Source: Sphingobacterium sp. (GTDB lineage: Bacteria; Bacteroidota; Bacteroidia; Sphingobacteriales; Sphingobacteriaceae). From it: 64,000 nucleotides of DNA. Under the pieces are notes generated by a model, which had not been told where the DNA came from, ran no database searches, and saw only the letters and a program-made list of their open reading frames with translations. The position numbers and the translations under genes are program-made. The DNA is taken from contig JAITLV010000298.1 in assembly GCA_031277685.1 (NCBI GenBank), positions 33,081-97,080 of the forward strand, read 5' to 3'. The stretch's first letter is position 1. Each line of letters starts with the position of its first letter. Below, piece by piece: positions 44,401 through 53,540 of this stretch.

Positions 44401-44540
44401 AAAATCTGATTACCTGGACAAACTATTCAGGGCTCGATCCCGAAGTAAGTACCCGTCCGGGAGCACTGACACCTTCGTTCGATTGGTCTGCTTATCCACG
44501 TCCTCGGACGATGACTATAGGACTAGACCTTAATTTTTAA
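41403..44540 (+). CDS. SusC-family TonB-dependent glycan transporter
   Basis: A 1045-aa SusC homologue starting at ATG 41403 (a TTG-started frame 30 bp earlier would precede the signal peptide). Signal peptide is about 1-25 (SFSSFGQ). The carboxypeptidase-D-like domain (VKGKVMDEEGNPLIGATV) covers about 28-110. The plug has LEDVVVIGYGTTTKRDLTGAV, quoted in part as VVIGYGTTTKRDLTG, and AIYGARGANGVVLITTKKG. The barrel follows to FDWSAYPRPRTMTIGLDLNF. First gene of the PUL operon; SusD follows 17 bp after the stop. Confidence 0.93.
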   Translation: MTLFHLKATLLLLAIFFLSFSSFGQKPTSVKGKVMDEEGNPLIGATVSNQDKTVRTSTDSTGNFSISPITQGESLFFSMVGYVSTKGIARSDAPVQVKLLRSEQLLEDVVVIGYGTTTKRDLTGAVGQANLTDMRKAPVANFEEALAGRVAGVKVSSNDGQPGAELSIVIRGNNSVTQDNSPLYVVDGFPVETSVGNTINPEEIESLEVLKDASATAIYGARGANGVVLITTKKGKVGTPVINYNGWVGLNQIIKTQELLNPYEFVKYQLEQNPTLYSTIYLKDGKTLDDYRNMEGINWQDKVFRDAVTHNHSLAIRGGTDRTRYAISGSLLDQDGIILNSGFNKYQGRIVLDQTLNTKMKVGLNINYTAYKRYGTVVSESQPSPTASLMYGIWGFRPITGNALTDASLIDDLFDPDMDPSLGTDLRINPYLAVQNEYNPLFSTNLVANGYFEYKLGKELTFRATGGYTRINQRREVFFNSKSRAGHPFSNNKVNGSIWNNEITNLLNENTLSYDKKFKGGHRLKAVVGFTVQDIRNYTNGFTSILVPNESLGIKGLDEGQITMAPVTDASNGLVSYLGRIDYNYRSKYLLTLSFRSDGSSKFPKSNRWAYFPSGSFAWRLKEENFLKPIKVISDAKLRVGIGSTGNNRVSEYASLSALQMNPASGYSVGNSAGQGMVPTNLGNPNLKWETTVQTNIGLDLSILKNRVSLTTDYYHKETRDLLLNATLAPSMGFLTGFKNIGRVSNSGIEFTLETKNIQTPNFSWNSSFNIAFNKNKVLELNEGEPSLATRVTWGNFNNAYPYIAIPGQPIALFYGYLFDGVYQYADFDLVNGNYLLKAGRPNNGVPRASIKPGDIRFKDINGDGQVDNYDLTIIGNPNPKHIGGFNNNFNYKNFDLNVFLQWSYGGDVLNANRIEFEGGDPVARGFLNMFASFADRWTPENQTNALYRVGGQGPAVYSSRTIEDGSYLRLKTLSLGYTFNANQLRKLRMQSIRLYVAAQNLITWTNYSGLDPEVSTRPGALTPSFDWSAYPRPRTMTIGLDLNF

Positions 44541-44557
44541 CCTAACAATTGATTCAG

Positions 44558-46123
44558 ATGAAACGCATTCTTATTTTTTCTATATGTATCGCCTGTCTAA
44601 CCAGCTCATGTTCCAAACTGTTGGATAAGGAGCCAGACTTTGTAACTGCCGAAAATTACTTTCGAAATGAAAACGAATTGATGAATAGCCTCAATGGAGT
44701 CTACAATAGGCTTATTGATACTTACGGCCGAATGTATAGCCGTGGTCTTTTTAGCTATTTTGTTGTAAGTGACGAGGCCTATTTCAAAAATATATCCATC
44801 AACAATATTAGAGTGATGGTCATGGATGCTGCTGATTTGGATATTACTAGATTATGGGAAACCTTATACGAAGGAATAAATAGGGCAAATCTATTATTGG
44901 AAAATGTTGACCGTGTAGAGATGGATGTCACCAAAAGAAACGCCATCAAGGGCGAAGCACTCTTTATGCGTGGATATTACTACTATATCCTGACTGATTT
45001 CTTTGGAAAGGTGCCTTTAAAACTATCCGCTACACAGTCTCCCAACGACCCTTACCCAGCTCAGGCGACACTAACGGCTTTATATACGCAGATTGTAAAA
45101 GATATGCAGGAAGCTGAAAATCTGGTTCACGAAAGTGGAGTGGTGGCTAACGAAAGAGTCTCAAAAACAGCTGTTCAGGCGATATTGGCGCGTGTTTTCT
45201 TAAAAATGGCTGGACAACCGCTGAATGATCGTTCCCGCTATCAGGATGTTATTGAATATACAGATAAGGTAATTGCTTCAGGAAAACATGCGCTCAATCC
45301 CAATTATAAGCAAATATTTATCAACCATTCACAAGATATCAATGAACCTAAGGAATGCCTTTGGGAGGTCGGGATGTTTGGAAATAAAATCGGTAATATC
45401 GATCAGGCTGGTATGGTAGGTATTGAGAATGGAATTGAATGCCCTGATGAACGAATTGGATATTCAGGTGGTGCAATGCGAATTACGGCCAAGCTATATG
45501 ATCTATTCGGACAGAAAGATACGATGCGGCGCGACTGGAGTATCAGTCCGTACCGATTTGTCGTAAATGCTGGAGTCACACAAAAGCAATACTATAGTAC
45601 TGCGCAGCTCTACGATCGAAATCCAGGGAAATGGAGACGGGAATATGAAACGGGGACCAAAGTAAGAAGTGCCAATTCAACCAATTTCCCAATTATCAGG
45701 TATAGTGATGTATTATTGATGAAAGCAGAGGCAGAAAATGAGGTGAACGAATCTCCGAATACTGCTGCTTACGAAGCGGTCAACCAAGTTCGTAGAAGAG
45801 CTTTCGGTAAGCCAGTAAATGTGGCCGATATAGATAGTGATGCACCTACCGGAATGGATAAAATAGCGTTTTTGGACTATGTGAAAGACGAGCGGCTGCG
45901 TGAATTTTGTTTTGAAGGAATCCGCAGGCATGATCTGATTCGTTGGGGGACGTACGTTCCAATCATGAACGCTCTCGGACGTGATATCTCTGTCAATGCC
46001 CCTGCAGCACACAGGTACGGTGGCAATGCCGGTCTGAACACGACTGAGAGAAATGTACTGTTTCCAATACCGAATACAGAAATAACCATTAATAAACAGA
46101 TTATTCAAAATCCGGGTTGGTAA
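44558..46123 (+). CDS. SusD/RagB-family glycan-binding lipoprotein
   Basis: A 521-aa SusD homologue starting at ATG 44558. Lipobox ACLTSSC (Cys17 region) is followed by SKLLDKEPDFVTAENYF. NAIKGEALFMRGYYYYILTDFFG, here quoted as GEALFMRGYYYYILTDFFG, LMKAEAENEV and ERLREFCFEGIRRHDLIRWG are canonical family segments. It binds the target oligosaccharide and works as the lid of the preceding SusC barrel. Confidence 0.93.
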   Translation: MKRILIFSICIACLTSSCSKLLDKEPDFVTAENYFRNENELMNSLNGVYNRLIDTYGRMYSRGLFSYFVVSDEAYFKNISINNIRVMVMDAADLDITRLWETLYEGINRANLLLENVDRVEMDVTKRNAIKGEALFMRGYYYYILTDFFGKVPLKLSATQSPNDPYPAQATLTALYTQIVKDMQEAENLVHESGVVANERVSKTAVQAILARVFLKMAGQPLNDRSRYQDVIEYTDKVIASGKHALNPNYKQIFINHSQDINEPKECLWEVGMFGNKIGNIDQAGMVGIENGIECPDERIGYSGGAMRITAKLYDLFGQKDTMRRDWSISPYRFVVNAGVTQKQYYSTAQLYDRNPGKWRREYETGTKVRSANSTNFPIIRYSDVLLMKAEAENEVNESPNTAAYEAVNQVRRRAFGKPVNVADIDSDAPTGMDKIAFLDYVKDERLREFCFEGIRRHDLIRWGTYVPIMNALGRDISVNAPAAHRYGGNAGLNTTERNVLFPIPNTEITINKQIIQNPGW

Positions 46124-46151
46124 ATCTGGTGACAAAATAAATATATGATAG

Positions 46152-47036
46152 ATGAAAATAACGATGATATATCTCATGCTGGTTCTTGTATGTGCCAGTT
46201 GTATAAAGGAGGATATTGCTAGTGCTGATCTGCAGGTCAGCACAAAAGCCTCGAGTTATAGGATTGGAGATACTGTTGTATTCCGGTTTGAAGGTACTCC
46301 CGACAATATTGTGTTTTATTCAGGGGAGGATGGACACAACTATGCGTTAAAGGATCGTTTGTATGCAGACAACGATTTGCAAATAGATTTCAAAACACTC
46401 GTACAGTGGGGGGTGATCTATGACAATTTAAAATTATTGGTCTCCAATAATTTTAGCGGAGAGTACACAAAAGAAGAGATAGAAAAAGCAACTTGGGTAG
46501 ATATTTCCGAAAAAGCAGTTTTCTCCACCGGCAACGACCATACACCTTCTGGGACAGTAAGTCTAAAATCTTATAGCAGTCCAGCTGATACGGGTTCTTT
46601 ATACCTGGCGTTTCGATATACCGACTCCCAAAAGACGCAGCAAAACAGATGGGTTATCCGTACGTTCAATGCGGTCAAAGTATCTCCCGAAGGCGTACAG
46701 ACCAATGTCGCTACAATGTCTAATGCGGGTTGGAATGCAGTGAGTTTTCTGAACGACAGTAAGGTATGGACAATTTCTCCAACCCAGCTATTGATGTATG
46801 GTGGTGTGGCATCCGATACCGACAACGACGACTGGGTGATCACAAAAGGCTTTAAGGTCAAAGAGTCCGTTGCGGATAAAGGAATAGCACTGAAAAATAT
46901 TAGCTCCAACTTGCGGGAATACAAGTATGTATATAAAACCCCGGGCGTTTATAAAGCTGTATTTGAAACTTCTTCCGATTGGTATAGCGGTCGCAAAGGA
47001 GGATATGCCGAAGTTACAATAGATATCCAACCATGA
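46152..47036 (+). CDS. DUF5017-like surface lipoprotein
   Basis: A 294-aa lipoprotein (lipobox LVCASC, Cys17). The first domain has the DUF5017 pattern, DTVVFRFEGTPDNIVFYSGEDG (quoted here in part as VFRFEGTPDNIVFYSGEDG), and the rest is beta-sandwich. In other Bacteroidetes PULs this position is held by SusE/F-type surface glycan-binding proteins, and that is the likely role. ATG overlaps nothing; the stop overlaps the start of the next gene (ATGA). Confidence 0.75.
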   Translation: MKITMIYLMLVLVCASCIKEDIASADLQVSTKASSYRIGDTVVFRFEGTPDNIVFYSGEDGHNYALKDRLYADNDLQIDFKTLVQWGVIYDNLKLLVSNNFSGEYTKEEIEKATWVDISEKAVFSTGNDHTPSGTVSLKSYSSPADTGSLYLAFRYTDSQKTQQNRWVIRTFNAVKVSPEGVQTNVATMSNAGWNAVSFLNDSKVWTISPTQLLMYGGVASDTDNDDWVITKGFKVKESVADKGIALKNISSNLREYKYVYKTPGVYKAVFETSSDWYSGRKGGYAEVTIDIQP

Positions 47037-49684
47037 TTGTTATGCAACTATTGAATAAACGATATGGTCATTGTGGTAGGATGTGGAAGGTAATGACGAT
47101 CCTTTCATTCCTGTGTTGTACACATGTTTTCAGCCAAAATAGGACTGATCTGGTATTAGAAAATAGTGTTTTACAACTGAACTGGCAGCAAGATAAAACT
47201 GGTTATCGTCTGCAATCCGTTGCCCTAAAAGTCGGGGCGGGGCAGGAAGAGCATTTAACAATGGCTACACAGCCGCGAACTATTCTTTTTTCCAAAAATA
47301 AGCCGCAGGATAAGTCCACACATCTTTATGATAAAGATGGGAAAATCATTCATTTTCCCGATACCCAATATCGTTATGTGCTTCCAGTGTGGTCACAAAG
47401 TTTGTCCCCTGTCAGTTTAAATACAGCTGGTGAAACATTGCATTATCAACCGACCACTGTGACTTCTGATTCACATTCTGGGTTGAAATTTCACTGTGAG
47501 CATAATAAATTTTTGCTATCTGAGGAATGGCACCTCGATCCAGAGCACAAGCACGATATCTGTGTGAAGATGACTTTAAGAGCTAAGGAGGCGGGGTATT
47601 ATGCACTATCGACCCCATCCTTGGCGATTGCTGATCAGCAGCAGTTCCAGTGGGCGGTTATTCCGGGATTATTTCAAGGGGCGGCGCTCAACCCTGACTT
47701 TGTGCGTGCTTATGCTTACGGACATGGTATTCCAGACCGTCCGGTAATTGTCCGTGAACGTACAGCCTCTACTTTAGCATCGTTAGTAACAATGCAATCT
47801 GGAGTGACTTTAGCTGCAGTGGCCGAACCCGGAACAGGACGTGATCCTTGGCTGAATGATGTAAAGACTCATGCAGACTGGAAACTTGGACTGTCATTGA
47901 TGAATCGAAACAAGGAACTCACACCTACACTTTATCATCCAGTACTGGGCGAAGCCGGATCTTACTTGAAAGAAGGGCAGGAAATAACATTTTCTTTTCG
48001 CTATACGATACAGAAAACTTCTTGGTATAATGTCCTTAACCATGTTATAAATGACGTTTATAAGTTTAGTGATTTTTTAAAGCTAAAAGAGACCAGTCGT
48101 TCTCTGACTGACCGTTTGTATGCAATGTATGATTATGTCATCGCCGATAGCACGTCCAAGTGGCGAACGGTAAATGATAAAAATACAGTGATCGGTGCTC
48201 AAGATTATTTGGGAGGCGTGTACGGATCGGCAAAAGATGCCATGAAAAACTCTGATTATGGTGCGATGTGGATGCTGGCTAGGCTGACCGGAGATACCAC
48301 ACTCAAACAACAACGGCTCCCAGCAGCCCTAAACTTCAAGTTGCAACAACAGCAACAGGAACCAGGTTTCTTTTATGGATCGGCTGCTGGACAGTATTAT
48401 CTGTATCGTAGCCAGCGGTTTACCGAAGAATGGGGCCCTTATAGTGAACCCATTGGTACGACCTATTACATGTTGATGGATATCGGTAATATTTTACTTT
48501 TTGAACCAGAGCGATCTGATGCGAGGCTAGCACTGCGCAAAGCGGCAGATTGGCTGTTGTCAAAGATGCACTCAGATGGGCATTGGGAGGTGGCGTATGA
48601 TAATAAGTCCGGCAACCCTATGTTTGAAGATGTCGCCGATCTCAGGCCAACATTTTATGGACTATTGGTTGCATATCAGTTGTTAAAAGATGAAAAGTAT
48701 AGGGAAGGGGCAATCAAAGGCGCCAACTGGTTTGTCGAACATGCCGCAAGAAAAGGATGGTTTTTGGGTGTCTGTGGCGATACACGGTTTGCACCAGATT
48801 TTGCAACGGCACAGTCTATACAGGCCCTGCTCGATATGTATGCATTGACCAAGGATTCACATTATCAAACAGCAGCCTATCAGGTCGCTAGATACTATAC
48901 AACATCAATCTATACCCATCCCATCCCAACGCAGGAAGTCAAGCAAGTGAATGGCTTCAGTCGTCGAGATTGGGAGATAAGTCAAGTGGGATTGGGATTT
49001 GAACATGGCGGCATTATAGGGTCTGCAAATCATCATGGGCCTATTTTACTAGCCAGTCATGCTGGATTGTTCGTAAGACTTTATACGCAGACGAAAGATA
49101 GCTTATTTCTGAATATGGCACGTGCTGCGGTCTGGGGACGTGATGCATTTGTCGAAGCAAATACAGGCGTAGCCTCTTATTACTGGGATGCAATGAATAA
49201 AGGAGCAGGGCCATTTCCGCATCATGCCTGGTGGCAGCTAGGCTGGATAACGGATTATCTCCTTTCCGAAGCTATCGTTCGATCCAATGGTAATGTCACC
49301 TTTCCGAGTGGATTTATAACGCCTAAAGTGGGGCCACATCGCAGCTATGGCTTTAAAAAGGGTAGCATATTCGGTAAACCCGTGGATTTGAAAATGAGAA
49401 AAGGACTTGTCAAGCTTGATAATACATCTATAGACTATATACTCGCAACCAATAGTGATGATAAGGAACTCTATATTATTTTGCTAAACAATAGTGTAGA
49501 CCAGCAAAGTATTCGCCTGACTATAGATGGACATCAATCCCGTAATTTATTTGGGCTGGTTCAAAAGGACATCTATCTCCTCAATGCTGATGGGACTGAC
49601 GAAGCAAGAATGGAGCGATCTTCCGAATATAAGATTGCCCTACCTGCAACCGGATTAAAAATCGTGAAAATCAACTATCAATAA
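47033..49684 (+). CDS. large secreted putative glycan-active enzyme
   Basis: An 883-aa secreted protein, signal peptide ending about residue 35 (THVFSQ). Residues about 36-345 are beta-rich. Residues about 360-750 look like an alpha/alpha barrel: repeated helical units with Trp, His and acidic residues such as DYGAMWMLARLTGD, RFTEEWGPYSEPIG, MHSDGHWEVAYDNK, GFEHGGIIGSANHHGP and FPHHAWWQLGWITDYLL. A beta tail follows. This domain order resembles PL8/GH-type toroid enzymes, though I cannot assign a CAZy family. Starts inside the stop of the DUF5017 gene; an ATG at 47042 is an alternative. Glycan cleavage is inferred from PUL context. Confidence 0.6.
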   Translation: MIVMQLLNKRYGHCGRMWKVMTILSFLCCTHVFSQNRTDLVLENSVLQLNWQQDKTGYRLQSVALKVGAGQEEHLTMATQPRTILFSKNKPQDKSTHLYDKDGKIIHFPDTQYRYVLPVWSQSLSPVSLNTAGETLHYQPTTVTSDSHSGLKFHCEHNKFLLSEEWHLDPEHKHDICVKMTLRAKEAGYYALSTPSLAIADQQQFQWAVIPGLFQGAALNPDFVRAYAYGHGIPDRPVIVRERTASTLASLVTMQSGVTLAAVAEPGTGRDPWLNDVKTHADWKLGLSLMNRNKELTPTLYHPVLGEAGSYLKEGQEITFSFRYTIQKTSWYNVLNHVINDVYKFSDFLKLKETSRSLTDRLYAMYDYVIADSTSKWRTVNDKNTVIGAQDYLGGVYGSAKDAMKNSDYGAMWMLARLTGDTTLKQQRLPAALNFKLQQQQQEPGFFYGSAAGQYYLYRSQRFTEEWGPYSEPIGTTYYMLMDIGNILLFEPERSDARLALRKAADWLLSKMHSDGHWEVAYDNKSGNPMFEDVADLRPTFYGLLVAYQLLKDEKYREGAIKGANWFVEHAARKGWFLGVCGDTRFAPDFATAQSIQALLDMYALTKDSHYQTAAYQVARYYTTSIYTHPIPTQEVKQVNGFSRRDWEISQVGLGFEHGGIIGSANHHGPILLASHAGLFVRLYTQTKDSLFLNMARAAVWGRDAFVEANTGVASYYWDAMNKGAGPFPHHAWWQLGWITDYLLSEAIVRSNGNVTFPSGFITPKVGPHRSYGFKKGSIFGKPVDLKMRKGLVKLDNTSIDYILATNSDDKELYIILLNNSVDQQSIRLTIDGHQSRNLFGLVQKDIYLLNADGTDEARMERSSEYKIALPATGLKIVKINYQ

Positions 49685-49706
49685 CCAATTAAAGAAGTAT
49701 AAAAAT

Positions 49707-51140
49707 ATGAACATCAGAAATGAATATTTTAAAAATTACTGGCTACTAATAACGTTGTTAGGAACAGTATCCGCAGTATTGGGCTGTGCACGCCCCGAGC
49801 AAGGCTTATCCTATCAAGATGAGCGATTGGAAAGCAAATTTTCGCAGCTCGCATCGAGCTTAGGTCAGTTAGACTCACCGATGGTGAAAAGCCCGGAATA
49901 CCAGGTTGTCGTCAATAGCGACACCCTTGATGTATGGCAAGAAACCTGTTATGATTTAGCGCAAAATGGTGGACAGACAGATGTTCACACAGCGCTATTT
50001 AAATATGTTCCTGGTACACAGGTCAAGATTATATGTAACAGTTCTTTTTCAAATTTCACGCTTTCTCCTAAACGGTTGAATATACCAGTTGTGAAGAATG
50101 GAAATGAGTTGACTTTTACCATTCCCGAATATTATAACTATGCATTAGCTATTCCGGGTAGGGCTCCCTTATTATTATTTGGATCTCCCGATTATAGCGC
50201 TTATAAGCCTGGTGCGGTTGTTTTTGCCAAGGGAGTGCACCACGGTGTGAATGGCGTTTTTAAACTCGAATCCGATAAAACATACTATTTAGAAGAAGGA
50301 GCTATTCTAAGGGGCAAAGTATTGATAGAAAATGTGTCGAATGTCAAATTGATCGGCCGGGGCTATATTGATGACCGCACAGCCCCTGTGGCGGGTAATT
50401 TTGTCAAGGTCTACCGTAGTCAAAATGTAGAGCTTAGAGGGTTTGGTGTCCGTCATGCGGCTTTAGGTTGGCAGGTAGATATGGTAAATTCTACGAATGT
50501 CCATGTATCCCATCTCAATCTCCTGAGTTTTGGGCAGAATAATGATGGTTTAGATCTTGGGTCAGGATGTCAGGATGTACATTTCTCCCACTGTTTTATT
50601 GGATCCGGAGATGATGGTTTCGGATGGCATGCAACAAATGCAGCCGCTGACGGTGAAACACCTCTTTTAAATTGCAGTGCACAGGACTGCATGATCTGGA
50701 AAAACCAAGTCGGTGTAGGAATCCGTATCGGTTCCTCGTTGGAAACCAGTCGTGTCGAACAGCTTAGTTTTAAAGATATTGATATAGCCAAAATGACCTG
50801 GGGCGGACATTCTGTAGCAATTCCACACTCTGATTGGGCTGATGTCAAAAATATCACTTTTGAGGGTATCCGCGACGAGACCATGGGAAATACACGATTT
50901 GTACTGATGTATATTAAGCAAAATGCTAATTCAAATCCAGTTTATAGGCCTGGAACTATTTCTAATATCCGATTTATAGATTGTATCAGTAGTGCAACTG
51001 AAGCAATTTTTGAGGGGTATGATGCGAATCATATGATTAAAGATGTGACGTTTAAAAATGTCAAAGTCGCGGGAAGAAATATGCTGCAGTCTGATATCGT
51101 AGCAAATTCCTTTACATCCAATATCACTGTTGTGGATTGA
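49707..51140 (+). CDS. GH28/GH49-like right-handed beta-helix enzyme
   Basis: A 477-aa lipoprotein-like or exported protein (signal to about residue 27, LGC at about 26-28). An N-terminal beta-sandwich (about 55-165) precedes a parallel beta-helix. The helix carries NNDGLDLGSG (about 278-287) and GSGDDGFGWHA (about 299-309), equivalent to the catalytic Asp segments of GH28 polygalacturonases (NTD and DD). The usual RIK basic patch reads GVGIRIGSS. The layout with an N-terminal sandwich also occurs in GH49 dextranases. Probably hydrolyses a polyuronide or related chain in the periplasm or at the surface; exact specificity is open. Confidence 0.75.
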   Translation: MNIRNEYFKNYWLLITLLGTVSAVLGCARPEQGLSYQDERLESKFSQLASSLGQLDSPMVKSPEYQVVVNSDTLDVWQETCYDLAQNGGQTDVHTALFKYVPGTQVKIICNSSFSNFTLSPKRLNIPVVKNGNELTFTIPEYYNYALAIPGRAPLLLFGSPDYSAYKPGAVVFAKGVHHGVNGVFKLESDKTYYLEEGAILRGKVLIENVSNVKLIGRGYIDDRTAPVAGNFVKVYRSQNVELRGFGVRHAALGWQVDMVNSTNVHVSHLNLLSFGQNNDGLDLGSGCQDVHFSHCFIGSGDDGFGWHATNAAADGETPLLNCSAQDCMIWKNQVGVGIRIGSSLETSRVEQLSFKDIDIAKMTWGGHSVAIPHSDWADVKNITFEGIRDETMGNTRFVLMYIKQNANSNPVYRPGTISNIRFIDCISSATEAIFEGYDANHMIKDVTFKNVKVAGRNMLQSDIVANSFTSNITVVD

Positions 51141-51178
51141 TGATCAACATATTTTACGATGACTAGGAAGCATAGGAC

Positions 51179-52651
51179 ATGAGGATATATCAATTCATAA
51201 TAATGGCCACACTGTTTTGTTTCACGATGACTAAAGCGGAAGCACAGCATGACGCAGAGCTCAATAAGATTGCAGCCTCACAAGGAGCGGCCTCGCCGTT
51301 AATATTTTCTGTGGATCTCCGTAAGGAAGAGCTTATTATACCAAGCGATTTTAGGCAAGATAATGAGTGTATCATGCGTGGTGGTTTACCTAATTTTTTT
51401 GCTAAAATCAAAGCTGGGCAAGATGTAACCATAGCATTCATTGGCGGGAGCCTGACGCAGGCAAATTATTGTTACAGAATGCAGGTTTCTACCTATTTGC
51501 AGGCTTGCTATCCCGCTGTCAAATTTAAATGGATCAATGCTGGAGTGGCTGGAACGGGAACTGATTTAGGTGCTTTCAGAATCCAGGAACAGGTATTGTC
51601 GCAGGAGCCCGATTTGGTTATAATAGATTTTGCGGTAAATGGTGCCTATGCCGAAGGTATGGAAGGGATGATCCGGCAGATTATCCAGCACGATCCGTAT
51701 ACAGATATCTGTTTGATTTATGCTTTATTGGGAGATCAGACTAAGCTATACAGAAATGGGATTATACCCTCACACATCAAAGCGCTAGAAGCGTTGGCCG
51801 ATCATTATAATCTTCCTGCTGTGCATTTGGGAATGGAGGTTGCGCGCCTGGAGTCTCAGGATAAGCTACTATGGAAAGGGGATAAAGAAGCTGCGGCAAA
51901 GCGTATTTTATTTTCCACGGATGGCATCCATCCACTGAAAGCCGGTGGCGATCTATATGCTGCTGCCATCGCTCGTGGAATGAACAAAATGAAAGCGCTT
52001 TCAAAGGTAGCGGTCCATCCATTGCCCCGGCCGTTGATATCCTCTGATTGGGATGTTGCCGGGATGTATTATCCCAGTGATATCGCTGATTTTGATGATA
52101 AATGGACAGCTGTTCCAACAGAACAATCCAAATTAAAGGCATTTAATGGATGGTTTGATACATTGATGGTTGCAAATGATGCGGGAGCACAGTGTTCATT
52201 CACTTTTGAAGGCGATATATTGGGCCTGTTTGATATAGGCGGACCCGAAGTCGGCCAACTCGAAATTTGGGTAGATGGCCATCAAATAGATCTACAGAAA
52301 TTACATTTAACAGGATTTCAGCCCTATCAAATGGCTGCAGCCGATAAAGGCATAACCCTGTTGAATCGTTTTAATGCATTCTGCAACAATAGGTATAGGG
52401 GTCAATATGATTTGATTACCGTGCCCACAGGAAAGCATGAAGTCAGTTTTCGTATATCGCCATTGAAAGCGGATAAGAGGACGGTTTTAGGCCCATCACA
52501 ACACGAAGATATTGACCGATATCCAGCGAAATACGATGCATCCACAATTTATTTAGGACGGATACTATTGCGTGGTAAACCAATCTTAAAGACTGCTGGA
52601 AAAATAAGAAACATGAAACCAAATAATGTATTCAATGACAGAGGGCAGTGA
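51179..52651 (+). CDS. SGNH-family carbohydrate esterase with C-terminal domain
   Basis: A 490-aa exported esterase, signal peptide to about residue 22. The SGNH catalytic blocks are visible: GGSLTQ with Ser91, AGVAGTGTD (Gly block), VNG with Asn154, and DGIHP with Asp248 and His251. The C-terminal about 215 residues form beta-rich domains that may bind glycan. Esterases of this kind remove acetyl or similar groups from polysaccharides. Monocistronic-looking spacing of 38 bp after the GH28-like gene fits one operon. Confidence 0.82.
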   Translation: MRIYQFIIMATLFCFTMTKAEAQHDAELNKIAASQGAASPLIFSVDLRKEELIIPSDFRQDNECIMRGGLPNFFAKIKAGQDVTIAFIGGSLTQANYCYRMQVSTYLQACYPAVKFKWINAGVAGTGTDLGAFRIQEQVLSQEPDLVIIDFAVNGAYAEGMEGMIRQIIQHDPYTDICLIYALLGDQTKLYRNGIIPSHIKALEALADHYNLPAVHLGMEVARLESQDKLLWKGDKEAAAKRILFSTDGIHPLKAGGDLYAAAIARGMNKMKALSKVAVHPLPRPLISSDWDVAGMYYPSDIADFDDKWTAVPTEQSKLKAFNGWFDTLMVANDAGAQCSFTFEGDILGLFDIGGPEVGQLEIWVDGHQIDLQKLHLTGFQPYQMAAADKGITLLNRFNAFCNNRYRGQYDLITVPTGKHEVSFRISPLKADKRTVLGPSQHEDIDRYPAKYDASTIYLGRILLRGKPILKTAGKIRNMKPNNVFNDRGQ

Positions 52652-52798
52652 ACTGAAATTTGGAAGAACCCTTGAGCACCAGTTAAAATAGCATGGTTTG
52701 AAGAGGCAATCTGATAGCTTCATCCCTGGAGAAACCAACGAAGCACGGTATCAATGTTTTAAAGCGAAGAATCAACAGATAAATAAAAAAATAAGCAA

Positions 52799-53476
52799 AT
52801 GAAAATGAAGCAACGAATCAAGCTATTAAGCTATCTGGTAATCAGCTTGGCGATACCTTGTACTTATGCCCAATCTGCTATGACCCAGCAACAGAAATGG
52901 GAGCAAAAGATACAACGTTATGAACAGCTAGATGCGCAGAATCCACCCCCTGATAATATTATTCTATTTGTTGGTAGTTCGACCATTGAAAATTGGAAAA
53001 CGCTAAAAAATGATTTTTCTGATCAGGCTGTACTGAATAGAGGGGTCTCTGGAACCAAGACAATAGATCTCTATACCTACAGAGATCGGTTGATTACCCC
53101 GTATCGTGCAAAGCAAATTTTTATTTATGAAGGCGATAATGACATTGGATTAGGCTGGTCGACCGACCGTATTGTTGCGCAGTTCGCTACCTTATTTGGT
53201 GAAATTAGAAAAACAAAACCGCGGGCCGAAATAATTTATATCTCCATTAAGCCCTCGCCGCGCCGGTTGAAAGATAAAATACAAATAGAAGAGGTCAATA
53301 CTAAAATTAAAGAGTTTTTGAAGCAGCAACCCCAGACTGGATATGCAGACGTATATACCGAGATGCTGAATGTCAATGGTGATTTAGTACCGGCATATTA
53401 TCGAGAAGACGGATTGCATCTCACTGCCGCGGGGTATAATATCTGGAAAGACGTGATCTCTAGATTTATGAAATAA
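52799..53476 (+). CDS. SGNH/GDSL hydrolase (lysophospholipase L1-like)
   Basis: A 225-aa exported SGNH hydrolase, signal peptide to about residue 24. Block I reads FVGSSTIENW (Ser60/61), block III EGDNDIG with Asn114, and block V DGLHLT with Asp204 and His207. A single compact domain, unlike the larger SGNH esterase upstream. Gene gap to the FAD oxidoreductase is 64 bp. Likely deacetylates a glycan or small ester released by the PUL enzymes. Confidence 0.8.
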   Translation: MKMKQRIKLLSYLVISLAIPCTYAQSAMTQQQKWEQKIQRYEQLDAQNPPPDNIILFVGSSTIENWKTLKNDFSDQAVLNRGVSGTKTIDLYTYRDRLITPYRAKQIFIYEGDNDIGLGWSTDRIVAQFATLFGEIRKTKPRAEIIYISIKPSPRRLKDKIQIEEVNTKIKEFLKQQPQTGYADVYTEMLNVNGDLVPAYYREDGLHLTAAGYNIWKDVISRFMK

Positions 53477-53540
53477 CTGGGTCTACAGCAGTAAAGCTGC
53501 AGTGGAATTGAAAGATAAAGTAGATAAAAAGAAAAAATAT

